DNA of 64,000 bases from Hordeum vulgare subsp. vulgare (GCF_904849725.1 NC_058519.1:532588316-532652315), one strand, 5' to 3'; positions 22,887-33,147 are shown, counted from the first letter of the stretch. The notes: a model not told the origin generated them from the sequence alone. Made by a program: numbers and translations.

Positions 22887-24280
22887 TGATAACCCACAAG
22901 TATAGGGGATCGCAATAGTTATTCAGCCCAAATTTGTTGATTCGACACAAGGGGAAGCCAAAGAATATTCTCGAGTATTAGCAGTTGAGTTGTCAATTCA
23001 ACCACACCTGAAAGACTTAGTATTTGCAGCAAAGTTTCAGTAGCAAAGTAGTGTGATAGAAACGGTAGCAATGGTAACAGTAGCAACAGTGACAACAGTA
23101 GCGGTAACAGTAGCAGCAGTGACAGCAGTAGCAACAAAGTAACGTAGCAAGGACCAGAAGGAAAAACTCGTAGGCATTGGATCGGTGATGGATAATTATG
23201 CCGGATGACATTGATCATGTAACAATTATAACATGGGGGGATATGTAACTAGCTCCAGTTCGTTAATGTAATGTAGGCATGTATTCCGTATATAGTCATA
23301 CGTGCTTATGGAAAAGAACTTGCATGACATCTATTGTCCATACCTCCCGTAGCAGCGGGGTCCTAATGGAAACTAAGGGATATTAAGGTTCTCCTTTTAA
23401 TAGAGAACCGGAACAAAGCATTAGCACATAGTGAATACATGAACTCCTCATACTATGGTCATCTCCGGGAGTGGTTCCGGCTATTGTCACTCCGGGGTTA
23501 CCGGGTAATAACACATAGTAGGTGAGTACAACTTGCAAGATAGGATCAAGAACACACATATATTGATGAAAACATAATAGGTTCAGATCTGAAATCATGG
23601 CACTCGGGCCCTAGTGACAAGCATTAAGCATGGCAAAGTAGTAGCAACATCAATCTCAGAAAATAGTGGATACTAGGGATTAATCCCCATCAAAACTAAC
23701 TCGATTACATGATAGATCTCATCCAACCCATCACCGTCCAGCAAGCCTACGATGAAATTACTCACGAACGGTGAAAAGCATCATGGAATTGGCGATAAAG
23801 GATGGTTGGTGATGATGAAGGTGTCGATTCCCCCTCTCCGAAGCCCAGAATGGACTCCAGATCTGCCCTCCAGAGGAAGAACAGGTGGTGGCGGCGGCTC
23901 TTTATCGTAAAACACGATGAACTCTTCTCCGTGATTTTTTCCGGTCGATAGAGAATATATAGGGCTGGAATTGGAGGAGGCGGAGCCCCGAGGGGCTCAC
24001 AAGCCTGCCAGGTCCGGCCAGGGGGGGGGCTGGTGGGCTTGTGAGCTCCTGGCTCCGTCCCTCCAGTTGATTCTTGCGCGAGTATTTTTATATATTCCAA
24101 AAAAAATCCTCGTAAATTTCCAGGTCATTCCGAGAACTTTTATTTCTGCGCAAAAACAACACCATGACAATTCTGCTGAAAACAACGTCAGTCGGGGTTA
24201 GTTCCATTCAAATCATGCAAATTAGAGACCAAAACAAGGGCAAAAGAGTTTGGAAAAGTAGATACGATGGAGACGTATCA
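22887..24280 (-). repeat. N1 5' LTR
   Basis: 1,394 bp with TG...CA ends (TGATACGTCTCCATCG to GTGGGTTATCA on the minus strand). It contains the minisatellite (about 23047-23150), a TATA box (23953-23962) and the GC-rich hairpin (23995-24046). Confidence 0.9.
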
Positions 24281-24285
24281 GTACG
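24281..24285. repeat. N1 target-site duplication, right copy (GTACG)
   Basis: Perfect match to 14779-14783. It rejoins the S1 integrase frame between SATY and TPQQNGV. Confidence 0.95.
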
Positions 24286-25261
24286 TCGCCGAGAACTCAT
24301 GTAAGATACCTTCTTCATCAAGAAAAGTATCCACATTAGTGTTCTTGAACTTCGCTCCGTTGTCGCTCCGAACCTTCTTGATCTTCACTTCAAATTGGTT
24401 TTGAGCTTTCTGAGCAAAGTTCTTGAAGATAATTTGTACCCGCGACTTATCATTGGGAAAGAACACCCACGTAAATCTAGAAAAATCATCAACAATGCCT
24501 AAACCATAAGATTTTCAACCGAGGCTCTTGTAAGCATTGCGACCAAAGAGATCCATGTGAAGCAGCTCGAGGGGTCTTCTTGCGGTCATGATGTTCTTCA
24601 CGGGATGACTTCCAACAACTTGCTTTCCTGCTTGACAAGCACTACAAAGTCTATCTTTGTCAAAGATAACATCTTTAACACCAAGAATATGATCACCTTT
24701 GATAAGTTTGTCAAGATTACGCATACCAACATGTCCAGGCCTTCTATGCCATAACCAACCTTTAGAAGATTTTGCGATAAGACATGTACGGGGTTTGGAT
24801 ATCTTAGTGAAATTAACAATGTATAGATCTCCTCTACGGAAACCAGTAAATACGATGTTATGATTGTTGCTACGAAACACTCGACATTCAACTTTCATAA
24901 ATAACACATTGAAACCGAAGTCTGCTAGTCTAGATACAGAAAGAAGATTGTAGCCAAGGGATTCAACAAGCATGACATTCTGAATGGAACTGTCATGAGA
25001 TACGGTCACCTTACCAAGACCAATTACCTTACCTTTGGAGTTGAATCCAAAATTCACATACTTCTGAGGTCCACGGTTTGCTGTAATTTCATGGAACATG
25101 TCTTTATCTCCGGCCATGTGATCGGTGCATCCACTATTGAGAACCCACTCTTTTCCACCGGCCATGTAGTCTTTAAGGTTAGCCATAAGACTAAGGTTCC
25201 TCATGGTCCTATCATACTTGATGTCAAACTCTTCATCTTCATTGTAGTAGCCATGCTCCAC
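24286..25261 (-). pseudogene. S1 protease and integrase N-terminal half
   Basis: The protease begins at KEWVLNSGCTDHMAGDKDMF (about 25160). Functional copia proteases have DSG at this spot; here it is NSG, so the catalytic Asp is lost. GAG_pre-integrase follows with WLWHRRPGHVGMRNLDKL, then the HHCC finger end CSACQAGKQ. The integrase core starts ELLHMDLFG (first Asp) and has KKVRSDNGAKFKN (second Asp) at 24380-24340. A stop at about 24515 separates the two ORFs. The rest of the core with the Glu is beyond N1 at 14778. Confidence 0.8.
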
Positions 25262-25285
25262 ATTGTCATCATAGGATGAAGTTCC

Positions 25286-25821
25286 CTAGTCATAAGAAAC
25301 AAGAATTTCATCAGAAATTTGACTATGACAATGTTCATGCTTATGCATTCGAATGGCTTCAACAGTGATATTGTTAATAGTAATGACATCCCCTTTAGCA
25401 CGCATGAGGTCATGAAGCTCAGATAGGCATTTATCAAACTTAGGATCGGTTGGCTTCATTTTGTGAAAAGCAATGCATTTGTGTACAATGATATCAAGAT
25501 TTTTCAAGGAATAATTTGGACATGTTCTCTCTAAGTCTTTCCACAAGGTATGAGCACACTCAAAGTTTTGCAACGGATTAAGCACCTTTCTTGGTAAACC
25601 TCTAATGATTAGATTGACACTGTTAAGGTTACCAATCATATTAACTTCATCATCATGAGAGGTATGTATGGGATCAATGGGAGACACATAGGGATATTCA
25701 ACATACTTGCGCAAATGGAACTCATCAAATATAACAAGCATTTCATGTTTCCATTGTCTAAAGTAGTCCCATCAAGAATAGGCACTCCACAACTAAAAAT
25801 CTGGAAACTAGTCACATTCAT
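25286..25821 (-). pseudogene. S1 gag fragment
   Basis: It begins MNVTSFQIF at 25821 and, after a frameshift near 25745, continues with KVLNPLQNFECAHTLWKDLE and DLMRAKGDVITINNITVEAI, typical of UBN2/retrotran gag in Sireviruses. It ends at 25286 without the zinc-knuckle region, so the C-terminal half of gag appears deleted; the protease frame starts only about 100 bp further on. Confidence 0.7.
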
Positions 25822-25861
25822 CTTCCTCCAATGGGGGTTAAACCAAGGTGTTGGCGGCCTT

Positions 25862-25872
25862 GCTCTGTACCA
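25862..25872 (-). other. S1 primer binding site (initiator Met tRNA type)
   Basis: The minus strand reads TGGTACAGAGC, the copia consensus TGGTATCAGAGC with one base missing. It lies two bases inside the 5' LTR edge. Confidence 0.75.
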
Positions 25873-25874
25873 AT

Positions 25875-27383
25875 TGAGGGATGGATATAAGATGTGTCTA
25901 GGGGGGGGGGTTGGATAGACTACTTCTCAAGATAATATTTCTAGCCTAACCCAAATTCTAGGAAGGCAGAAATTCAGCAGTTCTAACAAGTCTACTACAC
26001 CCTACACATGCTAGTCAACATATATGGCAGCAGAAAAGTAAAGACTTTGCACATGTAAAGGAGTAGAGGTTAGAAAGATCAAACACATGAGGTTGACACA
26101 ACAATTTTTGGCATGGTTCTGATAGGTGGTGCTACCGTACGTCCATATTAGTGGAAACTTCAACCCAAGGAGGGCAACGACTACGAGAGTCCACGGAGTG
26201 TCCACAAAGAAGCGGCCTTGTCTATTCCACCAGGGCTTCCGTCCACGGAGGACTGGCCTTACTCACGTTAGATCTTCACGAAGTAGGCAATCTCCTTGCC
26301 CTTAAGAGCATCTTGGTTCAACTCCACAACATGAAGTAGGAGGCTCCCAAGCGACAGCTAACCAATCTAGGAGGCACCACCCTCCAAAAGGTAATAGATG
26401 TGGTAGATCAATGAACTCCTTGCTCTTGTGTATCTAAAGATAGTGTCCTCAACACAAATCACTATCTCATAGAATATGCATGGGTAGGAGAGGTTTATTT
26501 GGTGGAAAGCAGTTTGGGGAGGCTAGAGATCGAGTTTCAAATGATAGGATTGGAATATCTTGGTCTCTAACACATGAGTAGGTGGTTCTCTCTCAGAAAA
26601 TGGATCTGGCAATGAAGTGTGTGTTCTGAGTGCTTCTCCCACGAATAAGAGATGGGTGAAAGGGTATATATAGGCATCAGCCAAAATCCAACCATTACAC
26701 ACGAAAAGAAAAACTCGGTGACAGAGAAGTTGAAAACTTGGTGGTGCCGATTAGCACTAGAAGTGTGAACTTTTGAATCTCGATGAGACATATATACGAA
26801 ACTCGGTGGCACCGAAAAGGTGACTAACGGTCAGATGGACAAACTCGGTGGCACCGATACTCAAACTCTGAAATTCCGATCTTGTGTATCTTGGCAACAG
26901 AATGTTGCTCACAGTGAACTCGATAGCACCAACTTGGTTTCGGTTGCACCGGTTTGGTGGGAATGGCTAGGGTTTCTGTGTGAGGTCAAACTCGGTGGGT
27001 CCGATATGGAAATGTTGGTGACACCGAATTTGTGTATGTGGATCTTGATAGAGTTGATATGTGGGAAAAATGACTGAGTGTTTTGGTCGCTAACTTTGAG
27101 CATTTGAGCAATCAGTTCATTTTACTACCTCACCCCCTTTTAATAGTATTGACTTTCCTATGGACTCAAAAGTGATTTCTCACAAATATAAAGTCAAGAG
27201 TCTTCTAGCTTGAAGCTTGAGCCAACATTGTTCCTTTGTTGCATCCAGGGGCATATCCACATAAACCTCAAGCCATAGCTCTCAATGGACTTTTCCGAAA
27301 TATCTAGGTCAAAGTGTTAGTCTAAGAGACACTGTATGTTGTCATGAATTATCAAAATCACCAAGAGAGCATATGTGCTTTCA
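25875..27383 (-). repeat. S1 5' LTR
   Basis: 1,509 bp, pairing with 8907-10419. It has a TATA box (CCTATATATAC, 26663-26673) and a decayed palindrome cluster (about 26713-27030). Next to it, ACAGG (27384-27388) is the probable right target duplication. Confidence 0.85.
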
Positions 27384-27747
27384 ACAGGTGAACTAACAAT
27401 GTTCAGGACAACTTGTTTCTTATTAGAGATCCAAATTTAGTGAATGATTCATAACCATTACCAACAAATATTTTAAAGTATACACCACTGAAAGTCCATA
27501 AGATTCTAGCAAATGTGCAATCAAAGAATAGGTGAAAGATAGATTCTTCCTCTACATAGAACACACAGTCTAAAGGTTTAATAGTGTGTCTATTCCTTTG
27601 ATTGTCTCTACTCATCAATTTGTTAATAGAAAATAACCAAAGGAAAACATGGATTCTAGGAGGGATACATATTTTTAAACGACACGAACAAACATTGGTT
27701 GTACCCCTCTTAAATTGATCACATGGTACATAGAGCTTGAGCAGTAA
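27384..27747 (-). pseudogene. L1: LINE ORF2 zinc-binding (zf-RVT) part
   Basis: The minus strand encodes KICIPPRIHVFLWLFSINKL, SRDNQRNRHTIKPLDCVFYV and SIFHLFFDCTFARILW. This is the reverse-transcriptase zinc-binding domain near the C-terminus of plant L1-type LINE ORF2 (IPP+I..FLW..., C..C...E...H.F..C). The ORF is extended artificially into W1 above 27747. The RT and endonuclease domains are missing, so it is either a 5'-truncated copy or was cut by W1. It continues at 8901 after removing S1. Confidence 0.75.
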
Positions 27748-28286
27748 TGCTACTTGTAAATTGAGTTGGGATTTTCCCAAAGAGGAGGGGAGATGAAGCA
27801 CATTAGAGATAAGTATTTTCCTCTTTCAGAACCAAGGTTATCGAACCAATAGGAGGACCACTCAAATACCCATCATGAGCACTTACACACAAAAGAGCAC
27901 ACACTTGCACCCAGCGCGAGCAAGACGATTGTCAATCCCCTTGAACTCATTACTTGCAAGGGATACATAGTGAGAGATAGATAATATAAATATAAAATAA
28001 AATAACAGAAATAAAAGTGCATAATAAATTAGAGTCTTTGTAATATGATTTGTGAGGACCCGGGGGCCATAGTTTTCGCTAGAGGCTTCTCTATCGAAGA
28101 AAGAATATGGTGGGTAAACAAATTACTATTGGACAATTGATAGAAAAGCTCATAGTTATGTAATATTTATTCACGACAATCATCAGACATATAGGCATCA
28201 CGTCCATAAGCTAGTAGACTGAATCCTGCCTGCATCTACTACTATTACTCCACTCATCGACCGCTATCCAACATGCATCTAGAGTA

Positions 28287-28446
28287 CTCCCTCCGTTCCT
28301 AAATATAAGTCTTTTAAGAGATTTCACTAGGTGACTACATATGAAGCAAAATCAATGAATCTATAATCTAGAGTATGTCTATATACATACGTATGTAATC
28401 CTCTAGTAGAATCTCTAGAAAGACTTATATTTAGGAACGGAGGGAG
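28287..28446. mobile_element. Stowaway-type MITE (Thalos-like)
   Basis: 160 bp bounded by TA duplications (28285-28286 and 28447-28448). The terminal inverted repeats are CTCCCTCCGTTCCTAAATA at the left and its complement at the right. Stowaway MITEs are non-autonomous Tc1/Mariner derivatives common in Triticeae; they carry no gene. This one inserted into W1. Confidence 0.95.
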
Positions 28447-28812
28447 TATTAAGTCAAAACAGGGTAATGCTTGAAACAAGATGACATGATGTAGACGAAG
28501 TAAACTCAACTAATATGAGTAAAATCCATTGTTTTACCCTTAATGGCAGCAATACAATATATGTCATGTCCCTTTGTATCGTTGGGATTGAGCACCACAA
28601 GATTGAACCCATCACAATGCACCTCTCCACTGAAGATAAATCAATCTAGTTGACAAAACCAAACCGATAGACCGAAGAGAAATACAAAGCTATCATAATC
28701 AAGTATATAAAAATTCAGAGATGTTACAAATACTTTTCATGAATAATCTGTACATAAAACCACAATTCACCGGATCCCGGTAAACACACCGCAAAGAGGA
28801 CCACAAAGGATA

Positions 28813-28837
28813 GATCACCGCGGGAATCGCGGTGATC
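28813..28837. repeat. Compensated hairpin in W1 LTR
   Basis: GATCACCGCG and CGCGGTGATC around GGAAT form a perfect 10-bp stem. The aligned position in W2 (46785-46809) is also a hairpin, with different arm sequence. Confidence 0.75.
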
Positions 28838-29120
28838 TTTGCATTGACGAACATAGAGAGAGATAGCCATCTAGGTACTGACTACAGACCTGTGGGTGTG
28901 TGGTAGACTACTCACACATCACCATCAAAGCAAGAAGGTTGATGTAGAGGCCCTCCATGATCGATCCCCACTCCGACAGGGCACTGAAAGAGGGCTCCGG
29001 ATGGGATCACGGTGGAACACAGACTTGCTTGAACAGAAAAATTATTTCGGGCGGCTCCCTGGTGTTTTCCCAACATATTAGGATTTTTACAGGCGGAGTT
29101 AGGGCAAGAGGCATGTGTAG

Positions 29121-29181
29121 GTGGTCCCAAGCCATCAGGGCATGGCCACCCCCTAGGTGCGCCCTGTTAGCTTGGCGCCAC
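29121..29181. repeat. GC-rich LTR hairpin, W1 copy
   Basis: Arms GTGGTCCCAAGC and GCTTGGCGCCAC with inner stem CAGGGC/GCCCTG. It is a diverged member of the hairpin class seen in N1, N2, A1, A2 and W2. Confidence 0.6.
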
Positions 29182-29400
29182 CTCGTGTGGCGTTAGGTCT
29201 CCCTCCGAAGCTTCCAGGTCTTATTTTTGTCCAAATTTTTTATCAAAAAGTTCTGGTGCATTTGGACTTTGTTTGGTACTGATTTCTTGAAAAGCCAAAA
29301 ACACTCGGAAAATTGCAACTCGCACTGGGCACTTGGTCAATAGGTTAGTTCCCCAAAATGATATAAAACATCATCCAAGTGGATGTAGATGATCATGATT

Positions 29401-29696
29401 CGTTATTGTTGACATTATCCTAGAGGTTGGGTGGCGAACCAATAAGCCCCTATCTTCCTATGTGTCATATGGAAACATGAGCTCCAAAAATATGCCTTGA
29501 GCATAAGTAATCATGGAAGATTGAATGATAGTTGACTATGTGAACTTGCCAAAAAGAAAGCTCTTACATAGACTCTCCTGTGAGTAAGGATGAATAATGA
29601 TTGCCCCAATAAGTGAGAATATGGTTTGTTGACTTTGAATAAAGTTTATGCTTCATACACCAATAGTTGTGAATGGATTGTTACTTTAAGTTATAT
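29401..29696. other. Unassigned stretch between W1 and N2
   Basis: No ORF or terminal repeat recognised. It may be the decayed 5' end of W1 or internal sequence of a lost element. Confidence 0.35.
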
Positions 29697-30164
29697 GGCG
29701 ACGATTTCCCCTCTCCGGAGCCCGAAACGGACTCCAGATCTGCCCTCCAGATGAAGAACAGGATGTGGCGGCGCCTCCGTATCGCAAAACGCAATGAAAC
29801 CTTCTCTTCGATTTTTTCCGGGCGAAACAGAAGATATAGAGCTGAGTTTTGGGGCGGTGGAGCCACGTGGGCCCCACAAGCCCTCACGGCGCGGCGAGGG
29901 GGGTGGCCGCGGCCTGTGGGCTTGTGGCCCACTTGTCCACCTCCTCCGATGGATCTTTGCGCATGTATTTTTATTTTATTACACAAAAAATCTCCGTAAA
30001 TTTTCAGGACATTCCGAGAACTTCTGTTTCTGCACAAAAACAACACCATGGCAATTCTGCTGAAAACAGCATCAGTCCGGGTTAGTTCCATTCAAATCAT
30101 GCAAATTAGAGTCCAAAACAAGGGCAAAAGAGTTCGGAAAAGTAGATACGATAGATACGTATCA
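29697..30164 (-). repeat. N2: partial N1-family LTR
   Basis: The minus strand starts TGATACGTATCTATCG at 30164 and follows the N1 LTR to about 29697, then stops. It carries the hairpin (29867-29932; arms GTGGGCCCCACAAGCCC and GGGCTTGTGGCCCAC) and a TATA-like CTATATCTTC near 29832. It interrupts the 3' internal region of A1; ACAGG (30165-30169) would be its right target duplication. The left two thirds of the LTR are gone. Confidence 0.75.
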
Positions 30165-30219
30165 ACAGGCTCGAAACGAAAACAGAGGAAATTTGCGTGA
30201 TACGAGGGCAGACCTTTGG

Positions 30220-30430
30220 GGAGAATATATAGTGATTTTTTTTCGACCAGAAGGAGTACTCCGCACGAAAACACAGTTCGGAAGGCACACGAGGTGGCCA
30301 CAAGCCCCCCAGGCGCGGCCAGGGGGGTGGCCCGCGCGTGGCAGGCTTGTCGCCTCCTCGCGCGCTTTCCGGACTACTTCCAATTTTTCTATTTTTCTAA
30401 ATATTCCAAAACGGAGAAAAATTCGTACTG
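30220..30430 (-). promoter_or_regulatory. LTR-like promoter block inside A1
   Basis: In the minus direction: GGAATATTTAGAAAAATAG (near 30405), GC-rich hairpin (30292-30358, arms GGCCACAAGCC and GGCTTGTCGCC), then CTATATATTC (30223-30232). The last is identical to the TATA box of the N1 LTR. The block sits after the integrase end and, by comparison with A2, before an accessory ORF that N2 has removed here. Confidence 0.5.
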
Positions 30431-31390
30431 GAAAAGTTTTGGAGTCTGTTTACTTACCGAAACACATCCTTCTTTGTTTTCGGAGTCTGAAACAGGCTGA
30501 TAAATATCCCTTAGGTATTCCTCCGGAGTTATGGTATTGATAATAATGCTTTCAACATTTACCGGAGTACCTGAGATATAATGCTTGATTCTCTTCCCAT
30601 TTACCACTCTCGGACAATTACCTTCCGTGTTGTTGATCTTGATAGCACCAGAACGATATACTTCCTCAACAATGTAAGGACCTTCCCATTTAGAGAGAAG
30701 CTTGCCTGACTCCTTACCTTCATCAAGCTCCCAATCTTCAGAGTTGCGTTTAATTCTCTCCAATAAATTCCATTTGAAGTAAATATCTCTCTTCATAAAA
30801 GAACCGGTAGAAGAAGTGTCAAGCATGGTGCGATCATCATGAGAAAGCTGAGCATAGAAGTTCTGAATGATAATTTCTCTCGAGAGCTCATGGTTGGGGC
30901 ATGAACATAACATTGATTTAAGCCTCCCCCAAGCTTGAGCGATGCTTTCACTGTCACGAGGCCAAAAATTATAAATATAATTCCGATCATCATGTACTAA
31001 ATGCATAGGATAGAACTTTTGATGAAATTCCAATTTCAACCGATTGTAGTTCCATGATCCAGTATCATCACATAGCCTATACCATGTCAATGCCTTAACC
31101 CTCAAAGATAAGGGAAAGACCTTCTTCTTCACCTCATCCTCGGGCAAACCTGCAAGCTTAAATAAACCACAAACTTCATCTACATAGATTAGATGCAAGT
31201 TTGGATGTGATGTTCCATCTCGTGTAAAAGGATTAGCCAATAGTTTCTCAAGCATACCCGAAGGAAATTCAAAGCAAATATTTTCAGTAGGTGCAGCAGG
31301 TTGAGGAGCAACTCTTTGTGCTTTCGTTCGAGGTGAAGATACCCTGAACAAGCCCCTCAAAGGATTAGTTTCCAAAGTGACAAGTGACAA
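30389..31390 (-). CDS. A1 gag-integrase C-terminus fusion ORF
   Basis: An uninterrupted 333-residue ORF. Residues 1 to about 227 are Athila-type gag (TENICFEFPSGMLEKLLANP, VFPLSLRVKALTWYRL, LEFHQKFYPMHLVHD, AQAWGRLKSML). From KLLSKWEGPYIVEEVYRSGA onward it is the C-terminal SH3-like end of integrase, which in A2 lies at 38160-37990. The join falls on CCTG (30705-30708), a 4-base word found at both deletion ends in A2 (38148-38151 and 41954-41957). Protease, RT, RNase H and the integrase core are all absent. The last residues run into non-coding sequence. It could still give a gag-like protein with a nucleic-acid-binding tail. Confidence 0.75.
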   Translation of the reverse strand: MSLVTLETNPLRGLFRVSSPRTKAQRVAPQPAAPTENICFEFPSGMLEKLLANPFTRDGTSHPNLHLIYVDEVCGLFKLAGLPEDEVKKKVFPLSLRVKALTWYRLCDDTGSWNYNRLKLEFHQKFYPMHLVHDDRNYIYNFWPRDSESIAQAWGRLKSMLCSCPNHELSREIIIQNFYAQLSHDDRTMLDTSSTGSFMKRDIYFKWNLLERIKRNSEDWELDEGKESGKLLSKWEGPYIVEEVYRSGAIKINNTEGNCPRVVNGKRIKHYISGTPVNVESIIINTITPEEYLRDIYQPVSDSENKEGCVSVSKQTPKLFQYEFFSVLEYLEK

Positions 31391-31452
31391 TAAATTTCAG
31401 CACACTATATGAATGTTTCCTTACCAAGTTCCACTTACCAAAGGCGCTTCAC

Positions 31453-31470
31453 TCCCCGGCAACGGTGCCA
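31453..31470 (-). other. A1 primer binding site (tRNA-Asp type)
   Basis: The minus strand reads TGGCACCGTTGCCGGGGA, one change from the perfect tRNA-Asp complement seen in N1. Confidence 0.8.
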
Positions 31471-31481
31471 GAAAAGAATCT

Positions 31482-33005
31482 TGATGACTCACAAGTATAG
31501 GGGATCTATCATAGTCCTTTCGATAAGTAAGAGTGCCGAACCCAACGAGGAGCAGAAGGATCTGACAAGTGGTTTTCAGCAAGGTAATATCTGCAAGCAC
31601 TGAAATTGTCGGTAACAAGTAGTTGTGTGACAAGATGATTCGTAGCAAGTAGCAAGGAACAAAAGTAACAACGGTGCAGAAAAGTAGCCCAATCCCTTTT
31701 GTAGCAAGGGAAAAGCCAGGACAAAGTCTTATAGGAGGTAAAACGCTCCCGAGGACACATGGGAATTTTTGTCAAGCTAGTTTTCATCATGTTCATATGA
31801 TTCTCGTTTGTTACATTGATAGTTTGATATGTGGGTGGACCGGTGCTTGGGTACTTCCCTTACATGGAAAAGCATCCCACTTATGATTAACCCCTCTCGC
31901 AAGCATCCACAACTATGAAAGAAGAATTAAGACAAAGTCTAACCATAGCATTAAACTAGTGGATCCAAATTAGGCCCTTACGAAGCAACACATAAACTAG
32001 GGTTTAAGCTTCTGTCACTCTAGCAACCCATCATCTACTTACTACTTCCCAATGCCTTCCTCTAGGCCCAAATAATGGTGAAGTGTTATGTAGTCGACGT
32101 TCACATAACACCACAAGAGGAAAAACAACATACAACACATCAAAATATCGAACGAATACCAAATTCACATGACTACTTATAGCAAAACTTATCCCATGTC
32201 CTCAAGAACAAAAGTAACTACTCACAAAGCATAATCATGTTCATGACCAGAGAGGTAATGAGTAGCATCAAGGATCTAAACATAAACTCTTCCACCAAGT
32301 AATCCAACTAGCATCAACTACAAAGAGTAATTAACACTACTAGCAACCTTACAAGTGCCAATAGGAGTCGCGAGACGGAGACTGGTTACAAGAGATGAAC
32401 TAGGGTTTGGAGATGAGATGGTGCTGATGAAGATGTTTATGGTGACGAGTCCCCTCCGATGAGAGGAGTGTTGGGGATGACGATGGCGACGATTTCCCCC
32501 TCCGGGAGGGAAGTTTCCCCGGCAGGATCGTCGTGCCGGAGCTCTAGATTGGTTTTTATCAAGTTCCGCCTCGTGGCGGAGGTGAATCCTCCGAAAAGCC
32601 TCCTCTTTATTTTTTCCAGACCGAAACCCTTCTTGTAGCAAAAGGGGGGAGCCAGAGGGCCAGCTGGGAGCCCACAAGCCCCGTAGGCGCGACTAGGGGG
32701 GTGGCCGCGCCTAGCAGGCTTGTGGCCCCCTGCTGTCGCCCGTCCGGTACTTCTTCGGCCCAGTATTTTTTATAAATCCCAAAAACAATCCACGTTGATT
32801 TTCACGGCTTTTGGAGTTGCGCAGAATAGGCACTTCAAACTTGCTCCTTTTTCAGGCCAGAATTCCAGCTGCCGGCATTCTCCCTCTTCATGTAAACCTT
32901 GCAAAATAAGAGAGAAAAGGCATAAGTATTGTACCGTGAAGTGAAATAACAGCACAAAAAGCGATAAATATCAACAACAAAGCATGATGCAAAATGGACG
33001 TATCA
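31482..33005 (-). repeat. A1 5' LTR
   Basis: 1,524 bp, minus-strand start TGATACGTCCATTTTGC and end TGTGAGTCATCA. Same family as the A2 LTRs (34006-35531, 42731-44260). Hairpin at 32671-32727. The outer flank GTCTT (33006-33010) lies in S2 gag; the partner duplication is lost. Confidence 0.9.
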
Positions 33006-33082
33006 GTCTTCCAGTAGGGAAAGTCCTTTCTTTCGAAGGTAGGACATCCTGCGGTAACCTTGATCATACCTGCGGTCGACAT
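33006..33082 (-). pseudogene. S2 gag start
   Basis: The first 25 or so codons of a Sirevirus-type gag, starting at 33082 with a Met and containing GCPTFERKDFPYWKTD. The A1 LTR begins immediately after, so the rest is displaced or lost. Confidence 0.7.
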
Positions 33083-33135
33083 AACTAAAACTCTAGGTGG
33101 TTAAACCAAAATCACACAGAACAAGGGAGTACCTT

Positions 33136-33147
33136 GCTCTGATACCA
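33136..33147 (-). other. S2 primer binding site
   Basis: The minus strand reads TGGTATCAGAGC, the perfect copia initiator-Met tRNA complement, just inside the LTR end at 33158. Confidence 0.9.

Larger units (their letters stand above)
14784..24280 (-). mobile_element. N1: non-autonomous Athila-type Ty3/gypsy element, complete
   Basis: 9,497 bp with two LTRs, perfect target duplications, a perfect tRNA-Asp primer site and a PPT. Internal order on the minus strand: gag, protease-like domain, LTR-like hairpin block, ATHILA ORF1-like protein, internal PPT, about 2 kb non-coding, PPT. No RT, RNase H or integrase domain is found anywhere between 20072 and 16182, so it must rely on enzymes supplied in trans. 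The DLGAS protease box and the ATHILA-like ORF place it near the Athila lineage. Confidence 0.85.
8907..27383 (-). mobile_element. S1: Sirevirus-type Ty1/copia, complete ends, interrupted by N1
   Basis: The two LTRs (8907-10419 and 25875-27383) share ends and body. Between them, on the minus strand, are a primer site, gag, protease, integrase, RT and RNase H in copia order. Without N1 the element is about 9.0 kb. Three hallmarks point to the Sirevirus lineage: short palindromes packed in the LTR, a long non-coding stretch with repeated polypurine tracts before the 3' LTR, and a primer site close to TGGTATCAGAGC (initiator Met tRNA type). All coding parts are broken. Confidence 0.85.
27748..29400 (-). 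repeat. W1: Sabrina/WHAM-type LTR, 5' end decayed
   Basis: The minus strand aligns with the W2 LTR (46175-47725) along much of its length: the region TTTTATATCNTTTTNGGGNACTAAC (interrupted here), GGTCTGTAGT, the hairpin segment, GGATTGACAA and CTTGGTTCTGAAA. It ends GTAGCA at 27748, directly against L1. The first bases (TGATACGTCTC) are not readable, so the upper limit is approximate. No internal region is attached, so it is a 3' or solo LTR. Confidence 0.7.
30165..33005 (-). mobile_element. A1: internally deleted Athila-type gypsy, 3' end lost
   Basis: 5' LTR (31482-33005), primer site, gag fused to integrase C-terminus, LTR-like block (about 30220-30420), then cut by N2 at 30164. It inserted in the gag of S2. 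It is closely related to A2 by LTR and coding sequence, but lacks about 3.8 kb of pol. Confidence 0.8.

Noticed and set aside
23047..23150. Possible CRISPR-like array of GTAGCA/GTAACA repeats
   Set aside because: The repeats are short and degenerate, have no unique spacers, and sit inside a plant LTR; it is a minisatellite.
28287..28446. Hairpin as a microRNA precursor
   Set aside because: The ends and TA duplications identify a Stowaway MITE; no separate evidence of a miRNA duplex.
29673..30091. Overlapping ORFs on both strands around 29700-30090
   Set aside because: They fall within the N2 LTR and its GC-rich hairpin; equivalent frames are broken in the N1 LTRs.
32888..33082. 64-codon ORF crossing the A1 LTR edge
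   Set aside because: Only the first 25 or so codons are S2 gag; the rest is read-through into the A1 LTR after insertion.
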